Source: a virus. From it: a stretch of DNA of 29,135 nucleotides. Location of the stretch: positions 1 to 29,135 of IMG/VR virus record IMGVR_UViG_3300010885_038082; one strand, written 5' to 3'. Shown here piece after piece: positions 7,886 through 14,705 of the stretch. Position numbers and translations under genes: made by a program. Numbering within the stretch: the stretch's first letter is position 1; every line of letters begins with the position of its first letter. The notes beneath the pieces were generated by a model. That model was not told the origin of the DNA, searched no databases, and saw nothing but the letters and a program-made list of their open reading frames with translations.

Positions 7886-7914
7886 ATTGTAGTTGATTCA
7901 CAAACAGTTGTCAA
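7886..7914 (-). promoter_or_regulatory. Sigma-70-type promoter TTGACA-17-TACAAT
   Basis: Minus strand: TTGACA at 7914-7909, 17-base spacer, TACAAT at 7891-7886. It lies in the short gap after the D,D-peptidase gene and drives the four small genes 7866-6832. Confidence 0.75.
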
Positions 7915-7918
7915 TATC

Positions 7919-8767
7919 TTATTTAGAAAAGAATTCCAATTCAGGTATTTCATCAAATTTATCTATTTTTTGCATAACTGCTCGTGTAGTTATATAATTC
8001 ATGTGTTCTTTCAATTTTTCAGCAACAAACCTGTTGCGAGTTTCTTTATTTGGGCTACCTAATACCACAATATCAAATACATGATTTCCATGATGTATCA
8101 GCATATCTATACAAAATCCTGCAGGATTTGTAAAACCCGTTTTACCAACTTTTATATCATGTGAACCGGCAAAAAGATTGGTATTGCGAATAACCAATTT
8201 CTGCCAAAATCCACGTTTGTCCTTTACTATCACTGTTGATGTTTTAGACATTGCTGTGTCTGAAAATGCGCTGTACTTGGTCAGTGCTTGATTTAACAAG
8301 TGTAGGTCTTTGGCTGTACTGGTATTGAGCAAAAGGCCAGTTGGTTCAATGTAATTTGTATTTTCCATACCTAATTGTTGAGCGGTGGAATTCATTCGAT
8401 TGATAAATGATTGGTAACCTTCCGGGTCGTTAAGTGCCAGAGTTTTTGCGGCCAGGTTGTCACTGGCTATCAAACTTAGTTCAATTAGAGTTTGGCGTGA
8501 AACACGCATACCGCCACGAAGCACATGGCTGTTTTCAATCTTCTGGGGTACAATAGTGATAAACTCATCCAGCGGTGCATGGCTTTCTAAAACCACATAC
8601 ACAGTCATTAGTTTTGTAATGCTGGCAATAGGCACAATCATGTCAGCATTTATAGATTCACGTACTGTGTTATTTGTACGGTCGTATACAAATACAGCCT
8701 TGGCTGGTTCTGGTATGGGTTTAGATTTTGATTTAGGTTGTGCAGACTGTACCGATGTAGCTGACAT
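7919..8767 (-). CDS. Serine D-Ala-D-Ala carboxypeptidase/endopeptidase (PBP7/DacA-like, peptidase S11)
   Basis: From ATG 8767 the protein has 282 residues with all three penicillin-binding motifs: SxxK (Ser49-I-T-Lys52), SDN at 102-104 and KTG at 209-211. S11 enzymes trim or cut peptidoglycan peptides in the periplasm. The start is uncertain. From this ATG only the end of a signal peptide remains (MSATSVQSAQ). The frame extends upstream to TTG 8863, one base after the stop of a 40-residue ORF, and the extension supplies a plausible signal-peptide core (FLYAGPLIIAMSATSVQSA), but it runs straight through the tRNA-Arg(TCT) gene on the same strand. The enzyme needs export to act, so this overlap may matter. 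Possible roles are cell-wall remodelling or lysis. Confidence 0.85.
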   Translation of the reverse strand: MSATSVQSAQPKSKSKPIPEPAKAVFVYDRTNNTVRESINADMIVPIASITKLMTVYVVLESHAPLDEFITIVPQKIENSHVLRGGMRVSRQTLIELSLIASDNLAAKTLALNDPEGYQSFINRMNSTAQQLGMENTNYIEPTGLLLNTSTAKDLHLLNQALTKYSAFSDTAMSKTSTVIVKDKRGFWQKLVIRNTNLFAGSHDIKVGKTGFTNPAGFCIDMLIHHGNHVFDIVVLGSPNKETRNRFVAEKLKEHMNYITTRAVMQKIDKFDEIPELEFFSK

Positions 8768-8782
8768 TGCTATAATTAATGG

Positions 8783-8854
8783 TCCGGCGTACAGGAATCG
8801 AACCCATATTCTAGAGGTAGAAGCTCTATGTACTATCCATTGTACTAACGCCAG
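8783..8854 (-). tRNA. tRNA-Arg(TCT)
   Basis: Cloverleaf with acceptor CTGGCGT/ACGCCGG (one U-G), D stem GTAC/GTAC, anticodon stem TAGAG/CTCTA and loop CTTCTAC. A73 is followed by encoded CCA at 8782-8780. It reads AGA. It overlaps the 5' extension of the D,D-peptidase frame. Confidence 0.9.
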
Positions 8855-8864
8855 AGAATTCAAT

Positions 8865-8987
8865 TTAAATTACTCTACCAAGTACCTGATAAATTAATTG
8901 GTCTAGTTCGTGTTGGCCAGACCTGCGCTTTAACCAGATTTTGTTTACTAGTTCTTTGACGTCAACTTCTGTATAAACTGTTGGCAT
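8865..8987 (-). CDS. Possible 40-residue protein between tRNA genes
   Basis: Short frame, MPTVYTEVDVKELVNKIWLK at the start, with a charged amphipathic character. The Shine-Dalgarno is weak. Its TAA lies one base before the possible TTG start of the D,D-peptidase, which could allow translational coupling. No family recognised; moderate to low confidence because of size. Confidence 0.4.
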   Translation of the reverse strand: MPTVYTEVDVKELVNKIWLKRRSGQHELDQLIYQVLGRVI

Positions 8988-9007
8988 AATTACAACTTTA
9001 AACTTGG

Positions 9008-9081
9008 TGCCCAGGGCGAGACTCGAACTCGCAAAATTCGGCTTCTAAGACCGACACGTATACCAATTCCATCACCTGGGC
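9008..9081 (-). tRNA. tRNA-Leu(TAG) with a five-base variable loop
   Basis: Acceptor GCCCAGG/CCTGGGC, anticodon stem TCGGT/GCCGA with loop CTTAGAA, T stem GCGAG/CTCGC, A73 and encoded CCA. The D arm is of leucine type, but the variable region is only ATTTT instead of the long class II arm. Confidence 0.85.
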
Positions 9082-9091
9082 ATTATATTGG

Positions 9092-9178
9092 CGGAGCGAC
9101 TGGGAGTCGAACCCAGTCACCTGCGTTAACAGGTGTACGGATTAGCAATCCGCTGCCTTACCGTTCGGCCACCGCTCC
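9092..9178 (-). tRNA. tRNA-Ser(GCT)
   Basis: Class II tRNA with a long variable arm, acceptor GGAGCGG/TCGCTCC, loop TTGCTAA, G73 and encoded CCA. It reads AGC/AGU and is the first tRNA after the promoter at 9198-9226. Confidence 0.93.
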
Positions 9179-9197
9179 AATATTTGCTAATGTATGT

Positions 9198-9226
9198 ATT
9201 ATATAGTAGTTATCAATCAAGGTCAA
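9198..9226 (-). promoter_or_regulatory. Sigma-70-type promoter TTGACC-17-TATAAT for tRNA Ser-Leu-Arg group
   Basis: Minus strand: TTGACC at 9226-9221, 17-base spacer, TATAAT at 9203-9198. It lies just upstream of tRNA-Ser(GCT) and after the DUF6492-like gene. Confidence 0.75.
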
Positions 9227-9232
9227 CAACTT

Positions 9233-10099
9233 TTAACTATTCTGGACAAATGACAACATTGCTTTTTTTGCAATTTCCCTGTCAAAGCCTTTGCCTTTAA
9301 TAAATTCTGCAATCAACAATAAAGCAGGCTCATTTGTTTTCATTATGTTCCTGTGAAATCCAAGGACCTTGATTGCTTCTCGATCATAAAATTCTTGTAA
9401 TTGTTCAGGTGTTGGAACACCTTCATGTGCCCAAAATGTCTTGTGTGGTCTTAGCTTTGGCTTGACATGTACTGGTTCGTCATCAGCAAGAAATCCATAT
9501 AATATAAATTCCGATGGACTACCAATGTTGGTTTTTCCGCCAGCTTTTCTGTCAAGGAACATGGCTTCAAAGTCCATGATGTTTAATATCTTCTTCACTG
9601 TAGATGTTTTACAAACAAAGGGTGTTTGTGTTATCCAATAATGAAAGGGACCAGGAAACCCTGTGACTCTTTTAATATCATTAATCCAAGGTAACCACAT
9701 GTCATTCTGATGATTCTCATCTGTCAAACAACCATTGCCTTCTGCTATTGGCCATTCGCTCAAACGAGTAGGCTTGATAAAAAAGTTCTTGCTATCAAGT
9801 ATAAGGTAAGAACTGCCTTGAATCATTGTAGCAATCTTAAACTTAAATATTTGCTGACGATATCTTCCCGAGACCTTGTAATCAACGTTCCTATCAATGT
9901 TCATGTTGATAATACGCAAGGTATGTTTGGTATAGTACTGCGCCAGTTCACGTTGCCAGCGTTCTATAGACCACTTACTGCTTTCAACAATTACCCAATG
10001 TGTGCAAGGCTCTTCGACGTACAAATTAATTGATTGTGCCTGTAAAAAAAATAAATCTCTATCCCTATCGCATGTTACTGTTACTATTTCGTTCATCAT
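9233..10099 (-). CDS. DUF6492-like glycosyltransferase-fold protein
   Basis: 288 residues. The pattern VTVTCDRDRD at the start, YLILDSKNFFIKP in the middle, a TPFVCKT segment and SEFILYGF later matches the DUF6492 family, which has a GT-A-like fold and is often found in glycan clusters. The ILDSKN site replaces a canonical DxD, so catalytic activity is uncertain. Its ATG is preceded by a weak GAGG. It follows the radical SAM gene by 28 bases, so the two are probably co-transcribed. It probably acts on surface sugars (inference). Confidence 0.65.
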   Translation of the reverse strand: MMNEIVTVTCDRDRDLFFLQAQSINLYVEEPCTHWVIVESSKWSIERWQRELAQYYTKHTLRIINMNIDRNVDYKVSGRYRQQIFKFKIATMIQGSSYLILDSKNFFIKPTRLSEWPIAEGNGCLTDENHQNDMWLPWINDIKRVTGFPGPFHYWITQTPFVCKTSTVKKILNIMDFEAMFLDRKAGGKTNIGSPSEFILYGFLADDEPVHVKPKLRPHKTFWAHEGVPTPEQLQEFYDREAIKVLGFHRNIMKTNEPALLLIAEFIKGKGFDREIAKKAMLSFVQNS

Positions 10100-10127
10100 T
10101 GCCTCAAATTATTTTTCTATACTTATA

Positions 10128-11069
10128 TTATATTTTTCTCTTAGAGATATAGACATCTGTGCTACAATTACAATAGTTCTGACGACAAATGATTGGTTTG
10201 GTGGGCCACGCTATGTTGTCAATATCTTGTATTCTTCCAATTTTTGGTGCAGTTACACAATTGCCCAAGTGAATACGACCATCAAAATGTACAAACAAAC
10301 TTTCAAGTCCAATGTCACACTCCCAACCTGAAAAGTCAGTATTCCCAGAGTTAATTAGAGCCTGTGCTTTTAGATCTAACTCATGTGTGCCATCATCATA
10401 AAAGGCTTCAGCCCCTTTAATTTCCTTTGCCCTATTTGCACCAGGGCTGTTTTTCTTTTTAGCAGACACATAGGGTAAATTGTCTATTATTTGAATTTGC
10501 TCTGGTGTATAATCTCGACCTTCAGATGTAGCAGTTCCCCAGTCACTGACTTTGACAGGTTGTACATCAACTACATTTTCTTTGGCTAGGAAATTATACA
10601 TTGCTAAACTTTTATTAAAGTGCCTAGAATCAAACATCACTGATACGGCTGTTCTTGTATTCTCCTTACATGCATAGGCTTTTTCTATTATCTCAGGCTC
10701 TTCATCGCTGGGATGATAACTTAAAATAATGTAACTAAGATATTGCGTTAACTCTTGGTAGTATCTGGCTGTTCTTGCCCCATTGGACGTTACTCCCACA
10801 GGATGACCAGCATTGCTAAATTTCTTAACCAGGTCTGGTAACCAAGGGCTCAGTGTTGGTTCACCACCAGCAATGGCCAAGCTTATTGTGCTGTACCTAG
10901 ACAACATTTGATCAATGAACTTTTCTGCATGGGTCCAATCATAGTTGTGATTGGTACCTGTGTGTAGGTTGGTACTACAATAACTGCAACGCTTTGTACA
11001 GATATTGTTTATGACCCAGGTCAGATACATTGCTGGTATCTTTTGTTTTATTTCAATGATGTTTGGCAT
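10128..11069 (-). CDS. Radical SAM enzyme with C-terminal Cys-rich (SPASM-like) region
   Basis: 313 residues from ATG 11069. The [4Fe-4S]-SAM motif CTKRCSYC is at 24-31, AGGEPT follows at the usual distance, and the C-terminal part holds a Cys cluster (WECDIG, GNCV, CRQNYCNC) able to bind an auxiliary cluster, as in SPASM/twitch enzymes that modify peptides or small molecules. The frame is open further upstream to 11114, but those codons are the T arm and acceptor of tRNA-Arg(TCG), so I reject the extension. Its cluster requirement fits with the phage-encoded iscU/iscA. Substrate unknown. Confidence 0.85.
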   Translation of the reverse strand: MPNIIEIKQKIPAMYLTWVINNICTKRCSYCSTNLHTGTNHNYDWTHAEKFIDQMLSRYSTISLAIAGGEPTLSPWLPDLVKKFSNAGHPVGVTSNGARTARYYQELTQYLSYIILSYHPSDEEPEIIEKAYACKENTRTAVSVMFDSRHFNKSLAMYNFLAKENVVDVQPVKVSDWGTATSEGRDYTPEQIQIIDNLPYVSAKKKNSPGANRAKEIKGAEAFYDDGTHELDLKAQALINSGNTDFSGWECDIGLESLFVHFDGRIHLGNCVTAPKIGRIQDIDNIAWPTKPIICRQNYCNCSTDVYISKRKI

Positions 11070-11089
11070 TGTATGTTTACATTGTTTGG

Positions 11090-11163
11090 TCGGTCCTGCA
11101 GGATTTGAACCCACGACTTCCTGTTTCGAAGACAGGCACTCTATCCAACTGAGTTAAGGACCG
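11090..11163 (-). tRNA. tRNA-Arg(TCG)
   Basis: Acceptor CGGTCCT/AGGACCG, anticodon stem CCTGT/ACAGG with loop CTTCGAA, T stem GTGGG/CCTGC, A73 and encoded CCA. It reads CGA. It lies between a 75-residue gene and the radical SAM gene. Confidence 0.93.
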
Positions 11164-11165
11164 GG

Positions 11166-11393
11166 TTAGTCTTTGTCGTTAGTGATGATGGCGACTGTAC
11201 CATCCCATACCAGTCGTCCATCACATGCCACATTCCATTTGGTTTCGCCATACTCATTTGTTGTTTCTGTGTACAGCGGACTGAATATTTTAACATCCGA
11301 CGCCAAGTGTTCTACCCCATCTTCAAACACTCGCCATACCAGGTCGGTGTTGCCACCATGCTTGGTATTGAATCTGACATGGAACTTGGACAT
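11166..11393 (-). CDS. Unknown 75-residue protein
   Basis: Begins MSKFHVRFNTKHGGNTDLVW; predicted as mainly beta strands, soluble, without cysteine clusters. Its start overlaps the stop of the kinase fusion by one base (11393) and its stop is two bases from tRNA-Arg(TCG). Probably an operon partner of the fusion. No family recognised. Confidence 0.65.
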   Translation of the reverse strand: MSKFHVRFNTKHGGNTDLVWRVFEDGVEHLASDVKIFSPLYTETTNEYGETKWNVACDGRLVWDGTVAIITNDKD

Positions 11394-12247
11394 TATTTTA
11401 ATCCCATTTCCTTGCGAATCTTGGTTGCTGAAATATCAGTCACTGATGAGTCAAATGACTCTTGTTCAATCTTGTAACCCACATCGCGGCCATATGTGAT
11501 GTTTACAATGTTGGGAACAACTTGTATTTCATACTGTCCCTGAAACAACGGATCCAAATCGCGTCGAATAAATGACTTGACTTGATTGACTTCAAATGGA
11601 TTGCTGTTGTTCCAACCTTGACAGTCGCGGATTTGAATTACAACCTGTCCTGTCTTGGCAATGGCACGTTCAAACAAGGCACGGTGACCAGCATGCCATG
11701 GCTGCCAACGACCCAACATCTGTACAGTTTCTTTTTGCCAATCAAACCGTGGTCTACGACGGTCATGAAGAATATGGTCCCCAACAAATTCTGCCCACTT
11801 TTCTGCGTTTTGTTCTGTGATACGGAAGTCATACACTTCAGGAGGAACAAAGGCTTTGTTGGTATCATCAAAGCGCCCTGAATCAATTGTGTCAATCCAG
11901 ATGGTCCAGTCTGCTTTAAAGTTATTACGCATCTCAACCAATGGAGCAACAAAGTCACAGATAACATAGTCGCCTGTACATTTAAATGCAAATTCCGCCA
12001 TGCGTAAGCTTTGACGAATACGACCTTCTCGACTAAAGTCCCAGTCATTGAAACGCTTGCGTATCTCATCAGCATTGAACCATTCAACTGCGGATTTATA
12101 ATCTGCTGGTGGAAATTCCATGCCGGCAGCTCGCCATAATGGCATTGTAGCAAGACTTGAATTGTCTTCAAGGTACTTCTTTAATCTTTCGGAAAAGTAT
12201 GTTTTTCCCGAGCCTGGTAAGCCCATAACAAGAATCTTTGTGGCCAT
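11393..12247 (-). CDS. APS-kinase-like domain fused to an HxGH nucleotidyltransferase
   Basis: 284 residues. The N-terminal kinase (about 1-165) has a Walker A GLPGSGKT at 9-16, NADEIRKRF at 58-66 and FSREGR at 71-76, the pattern of adenylylsulfate (APS) kinase, which makes PAPS from APS and ATP. The C-terminal domain (about 175-284) has GRWQPWHAGH (179-188) and ISATKIR near the end, the two motifs of cytidylyl/NMN-adenylyltransferase-type enzymes. An ATP-sulfurylase-like role would complete sulfate activation, but the motif is closer to NMNAT/cytidylyltransferases, so the second reaction is open. AAAGGAG precedes the ATG and ATTAAATA lies further upstream. Next to two sulfotransferase-like genes, PAPS supply is a reasonable inference. 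Confidence 0.75.
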   Translation of the reverse strand: MATKILVMGLPGSGKTYFSERLKKYLEDNSSLATMPLWRAAGMEFPPADYKSAVEWFNADEIRKRFNDWDFSREGRIRQSLRMAEFAFKCTGDYVICDFVAPLVEMRNNFKADWTIWIDTIDSGRFDDTNKAFVPPEVYDFRITEQNAEKWAEFVGDHILHDRRRPRFDWQKETVQMLGRWQPWHAGHRALFERAIAKTGQVVIQIRDCQGWNNSNPFEVNQVKSFIRRDLDPLFQGQYEIQVVPNIVNITYGRDVGYKIEQESFDSSVTDISATKIRKEMGLK

Positions 12248-12271
12248 TTGTACACTCCTTTAAAGTGTTAT

Positions 12272-12940
12272 TTAATCATTTTTTCCTACTACTGCGTCCA
12301 TAATATCAACCACTTCGTTATAATTAACAAATATACCTTTGTAATCAAGTCTTGATTCTAATAGGTTGGAGTTTGCTTGCGGTAAATTTGCACGTACCCA
12401 TTCTACACTGTCATTGTATTCGATCACTGTGTAATTTTTGTTTTTTGAATTTAAAAATCTTCTTACCATTCTAAATTTTAGATGATTTAACGATAGGTCA
12501 AAAATTTGAGGGCGGTGAGTCACTGGATCAAATCTAAATGAGCCAGCTGTTATAACAGGAATATTTTTTAACCTTGAATATGCGTATTTGCCAGTTTCTC
12601 TGGCAACTATTAAACTACACAATTGGTCTGCCAAATTGGATCTATAGGTTAGATATATAGAATTAAAAATATCAAAATTAAACCCTGTAAAATCTATCAA
12701 TGGGAAGAAATTGGAAAAATTTCCAATTATATCTGTAGTCTGTAATTTACAGACAAACGAACTGGACGCCGCTGTCAAATCATTAGTTGTCTTAGAAATA
12801 GTAGAATAATAATGTGCTGTGTCTTTTTTATCAACCATGTAGTAAGGTTCTTTTATATTTTCTATGTTGAAGTGTGTAGACAAGCTGTCTACTAGAAAAT
12901 TAGAGCGAGACCTTGGTTGTCCAATGACTAATATTTTCAT
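12272..12940 (-). CDS. Sulfotransferase-like protein, paralogue B
   Basis: 222 residues. The N-terminal MKILVIGQPRSRSNFLVDSL has the 5'-phosphosulfate-binding loop pattern of sulfotransferases (PRSxSxxL after a beta strand), and IYLTYRSNLADQLCSLIVA in the middle resembles the 3'-phosphate-binding strand and helix. It aligns along its length with the adjacent 225-residue gene, including IEYxxSVxWxxxNLP and the C-terminal FxNYNxVVDxxxA, so the pair is a tandem duplication. The stop codon overlaps the late-like ATTAAATA of the next gene. Acceptor unknown; the divergent family could be related to Stf0. Confidence 0.65.
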   Translation of the reverse strand: MKILVIGQPRSRSNFLVDSLSTHFNIENIKEPYYMVDKKDTAHYYSTISKTTNDLTAASSSFVCKLQTTDIIGNFSNFFPLIDFTGFNFDIFNSIYLTYRSNLADQLCSLIVARETGKYAYSRLKNIPVITAGSFRFDPVTHRPQIFDLSLNHLKFRMVRRFLNSKNKNYTVIEYNDSVEWVRANLPQANSNLLESRLDYKGIFVNYNEVVDIMDAVVGKND

Positions 12941-13614
12941 ATCACATTTCCAGTGTACGCATTGACAAAATCAACCACATCATTGTAATTGAAAAATATG
13001 CGAGGATACTCATATCTTGTTGCTATGTTGCCTGCTCGTGTGGCTGGTAGATTTGTGTTCATCCATTTTACAGAATTTTTATATTCTATCAAAGTGTATG
13101 GGATTGATTGCTTTTTAAAGCAATGAATTAACATGCGTAATTTTAAGTGATCAAGCATGACATTGTTTACCAAACTCAAATGTTCCTTTAGATCAAATGT
13201 AAAGGAGTTAACGGGTATAAATGGTGAACTTTTATTTGTTACAAAATTGCCTGTACCATTGGCCACGATCAAACTGCATATCTGTTCAACCATGTTCTTT
13301 CTATGTGTAATATAAATCTTGTCATATGATTTAAAATCAAAAACATCAATGTCGGGCAATAGTGGAGCATTTGTAAAATTTCCCGGCATGTTTGATAATT
13401 GTATTTTGACCAGATAATCTTCACCAGATGAATTTAAGTTGCTTGTTATGGTTTCAGACAGCTCGGAAAACTTATCCATCCTATCCCTGCTGGCAAGAAG
13501 TTCGTACAAGTCCCGATAAGGATCTCCTGCATGTTTAATCCCGTGATAGTTTGATAGACTTGTTGCTAGATAATTTGATCTAGAGCGAAGCTGACTAACG
13601 ACTGCAATTTTCAT
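12937..13614 (-). CDS. Sulfotransferase-like protein, paralogue A
   Basis: 225 residues, beginning MKIAVVSQLRSRSNYLATSL with the same phosphosulfate-loop pattern as its neighbour, and IYITHRKNMVEQICSLIVA as the second nucleotide-binding element. Clear paralogue of the next gene, which it overlaps by four bases (ATGA). There is no ribosome binding site: an exact TATAAATA lies only six bases before the ATG, suggesting a leaderless late mRNA. Confidence 0.65.
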   Translation of the reverse strand: MKIAVVSQLRSRSNYLATSLSNYHGIKHAGDPYRDLYELLASRDRMDKFSELSETITSNLNSSGEDYLVKIQLSNMPGNFTNAPLLPDIDVFDFKSYDKIYITHRKNMVEQICSLIVANGTGNFVTNKSSPFIPVNSFTFDLKEHLSLVNNVMLDHLKLRMLIHCFKKQSIPYTLIEYKNSVKWMNTNLPATRAGNIATRYEYPRIFFNYNDVVDFVNAYTGNVI

Positions 13615-13620
13615 ATTGGA

Positions 13621-13628
13621 TATTTATA
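13621..13628 (-). promoter_or_regulatory. T4-late-type TATAAATA six bases before the start codon
   Basis: Exact TATAAATA on the minus strand followed by TCCAAT and the ATG of the sulfotransferase-like gene. With the usual spacing of late promoters the transcript would begin at or next to the AUG. Confidence 0.6.
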
Positions 13629-13634
13629 TGATGG

Positions 13635-13707
13635 TACCAACGACTGGAATCGAACCAGTGACACACGGATTTTCAATCCGTTGCTCTACCTACTGAGCTA
13701 CATTGGC
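13635..13707 (-). tRNA. tRNA-Phe(GAA)
   Basis: Acceptor GCCAATG/CGTTGGT with G1-U72, anticodon stem ACGGA/TCCGT, loop TTGAAAA, T stem ACTGG/CCAGT, A73 and encoded CCA. It lies one base after the CCA of tRNA-Leu(CAA) in transcript sense. Confidence 0.93.
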
Positions 13708-13711
13708 ATGG

Positions 13712-13790
13712 TACCCTTGGTTGGATTTGAACCAACATATCATACTCCTCTGTTTGAGAGAGGCGACTTTACCAATTTGTCCACAAGGGT
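13712..13790 (-). tRNA. tRNA-Leu(CAA) with shortened variable arm
   Basis: Acceptor ACCCTTG/CAAGGGT, anticodon stem CCTCT/AGAGG with loop CTCAAAC, T stem GTTGG/CCAAC, A73 and CCA. The variable arm is about ten bases (AGTATGATAT), shorter than the usual leucine arm. Confidence 0.9.
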
Positions 13791-13798
13791 GTAACTGG

Positions 13799-13871
13799 GG
13801 TGAAGGATGGGACTCGAACCCACAACAACTGGAATCACAATCCAGGGCTCTACCATTGAGCTACCAACACC
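13799..13871 (-). tRNA. tRNA-His(GTG)
   Basis: Loop TTGTGAT in stem CTGGA/TCCAG, extra G-1 opposite C73 and encoded CCA, as expected for histidine. The acceptor stem GTGTTGG/CCTTCAC has two adjacent U-U mismatches (4-69 and 5-68). Confidence 0.9.
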
Positions 13872-13875
13872 ATTA

Positions 13876-14076
13876 TTAAGCGAATTTGTCTAGGTTTTTA
13901 CCCAGCTCATTTATGGCTTGCATTTGGCCATTGGCTGAGTATGAAAAGAAAGGATGTTGTTCGGCACTGTATGTGACATGGCCACAATCATCAACTTCTT
14001 TGCGATGGATCTCATACTTGCCACGTGGACCATTACCAATAATGTAGCTTGTAGTGTAGATGCTTTCGACTTGCAT
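13876..14076 (-). CDS. Unknown 66-residue protein inside the tRNA cluster
   Basis: Starts MQVESIYTTSYIIGNGPRGK and ends with a hydrophilic helix; no membrane segment. It lies between tRNA-Arg(CCT) and tRNA-His with five bases to the latter. The ATG has no ribosome binding site, but AGTAAATA ends four bases before it, the same arrangement as at other lone genes here. No family recognised. Confidence 0.6.
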   Translation of the reverse strand: MQVESIYTTSYIIGNGPRGKYEIHRKEVDDCGHVTYSAEQHPFFSYSANGQMQAINELGKNLDKFA

Positions 14077-14080
14077 ACAC

Positions 14081-14088
14081 TATTTACT
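14081..14088 (-). promoter_or_regulatory. Late-like box AGTAAATA four bases before the 66-residue gene
   Basis: Minus-strand TTTAGTAAATA followed by GTGT and ATG 14076. The 11-base string is identical to that in front of the gene at 2103. Confidence 0.45.
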
Positions 14089-14097
14089 AAACTCTGG

Positions 14098-14169
14098 TCT
14101 CGCCAACAGGAATCGAACCTATATTTGAAACTTAGGAGGTTTCCGTTCTATCCATTGAACTATGGCGAG
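14098..14169 (-). tRNA. tRNA-Arg(CCT)
   Basis: Acceptor CTCGCCA/TGGCGAG, anticodon stem GAAAC/GTTTC with loop CTCCTAA, T stem ATAGG/CCTGT, A73 and encoded CCA. It reads AGG. Confidence 0.92.
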
Positions 14170-14176
14170 AAGTTGG

Positions 14177-14248
14177 TTCCGGGTGCAAGATTTGAACTTG
14201 CGACCAATGGCTTATCAAGCCACTGCTCTACCACTGAGCTAACCCGGA
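14177..14248 (-). tRNA. tRNA-Ile(GAT)
   Basis: Acceptor TCCGGGT/ACCCGGA, stem GTGGC/GCCAT, loop TTGATAA, A73 and encoded CCA. It reads AUC and AUU. Confidence 0.93.
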
Positions 14249-14294
14249 ATGATCAATATGAGCTATTGAGGCAATATTTTACTTATTAAGGTGG

Positions 14295-14367
14295 TGGGAC
14301 CAGGGAGGTTCGAACTCCCGACCAATGGATTAAAAGTCCACTGCTCTACCGGCTGAGCTATAGTCCC
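14295..14367 (-). tRNA. tRNA-Lys(TTT)
   Basis: Acceptor GGGACTA/TGGTCCC, stem GTGGA/TCCAT, loop CTTTTAA, A73 and encoded CCA. Confidence 0.94.
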
Positions 14368-14378
14368 ATAAATTATGG

Positions 14379-14449
14379 CAGAGGGTAAAGGAATCGAACC
14401 TTTGACAACGGAATCAAAATCCGTGGTTATACCATTTAACTAACCCCCA
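14379..14449 (-). tRNA. tRNA-Gln(TTG)
   Basis: Stem CGGA/TCCG with TTG anticodon, T stem AAAGG/CCTTT, G73 and encoded CCA. Acceptor TGGGGGT/ACCCTCT has an open U1-U72 end, in keeping with the weak first pair of glutamine tRNAs. Confidence 0.92.
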
Positions 14450-14458
14450 ACAATTTGG

Positions 14459-14530
14459 TGCCTTCGTAAAGAATCGAACTTCAATTCCCGGCTTCGTAGG
14501 CCAGTGTATTATCCATTATACGACAAAGGC
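14459..14530 (-). tRNA. tRNA-Arg(ACG)
   Basis: Acceptor GCCTTTG/CGAAGGC, stem around loop CTACGAA, A73 and encoded CCA. A34 is the normal TadA (inosine) substrate. Its first base directly follows the CCA of tRNA-Ile(AAT), with no spacer. Confidence 0.92.
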
Positions 14531-14533
14531 TGG

Positions 14534-14605
14534 TGGTAATGACTGGACTTGAACCAGTAACATTCTCCGTATTAAGGAGGTAGACTACCATTGTCCTACA
14601 TTACC
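14534..14605 (-). tRNA. tRNA with anticodon AAT (nominal Ile)
   Basis: Acceptor GGTAATG/CATTACC, D stem GGAC/GTCT, T stem ACTGG/CCAGT with a normal T loop, A73 and encoded CCA. The anticodon stem has four good pairs (CTCC/GGAG) around loop TTAATAC, giving AAT at 34-36, very rare in bacteria. Amino-acid identity is therefore uncertain. Confidence 0.75.
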
Positions 14606-14609
14606 TTGG

Positions 14610-14684
14610 AGCAACGGGAGGGATTTGAACCCACGGTTTTACGGATTTGCAATCCGTTGCCTTAGACCACTCGGCCACCGTTGC
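14610..14684 (-). tRNA. tRNA-Cys(GCA)
   Basis: Acceptor GCAACGG/CCGTTGC, stem CGGA/TCCG with loop TTGCAAA, U73 (the cysteine discriminator) and encoded CCA. One T-stem position is mismatched. Confidence 0.92.
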
Positions 14685-14705
14685 TTAATAAACTTTAGTG
14701 CTGTT

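Noticed and set aside
7823-8897. Plus-strand ORFs opposite the D,D-peptidase gene
   Set aside because: No ribosome site or protein-like composition, and the opposite frame has all three catalytic motifs.
11070-11114. N-terminal extension of the radical SAM protein
   Set aside because: These codons are the T arm and acceptor of tRNA-Arg(TCG); ATG 11069 fits the family.
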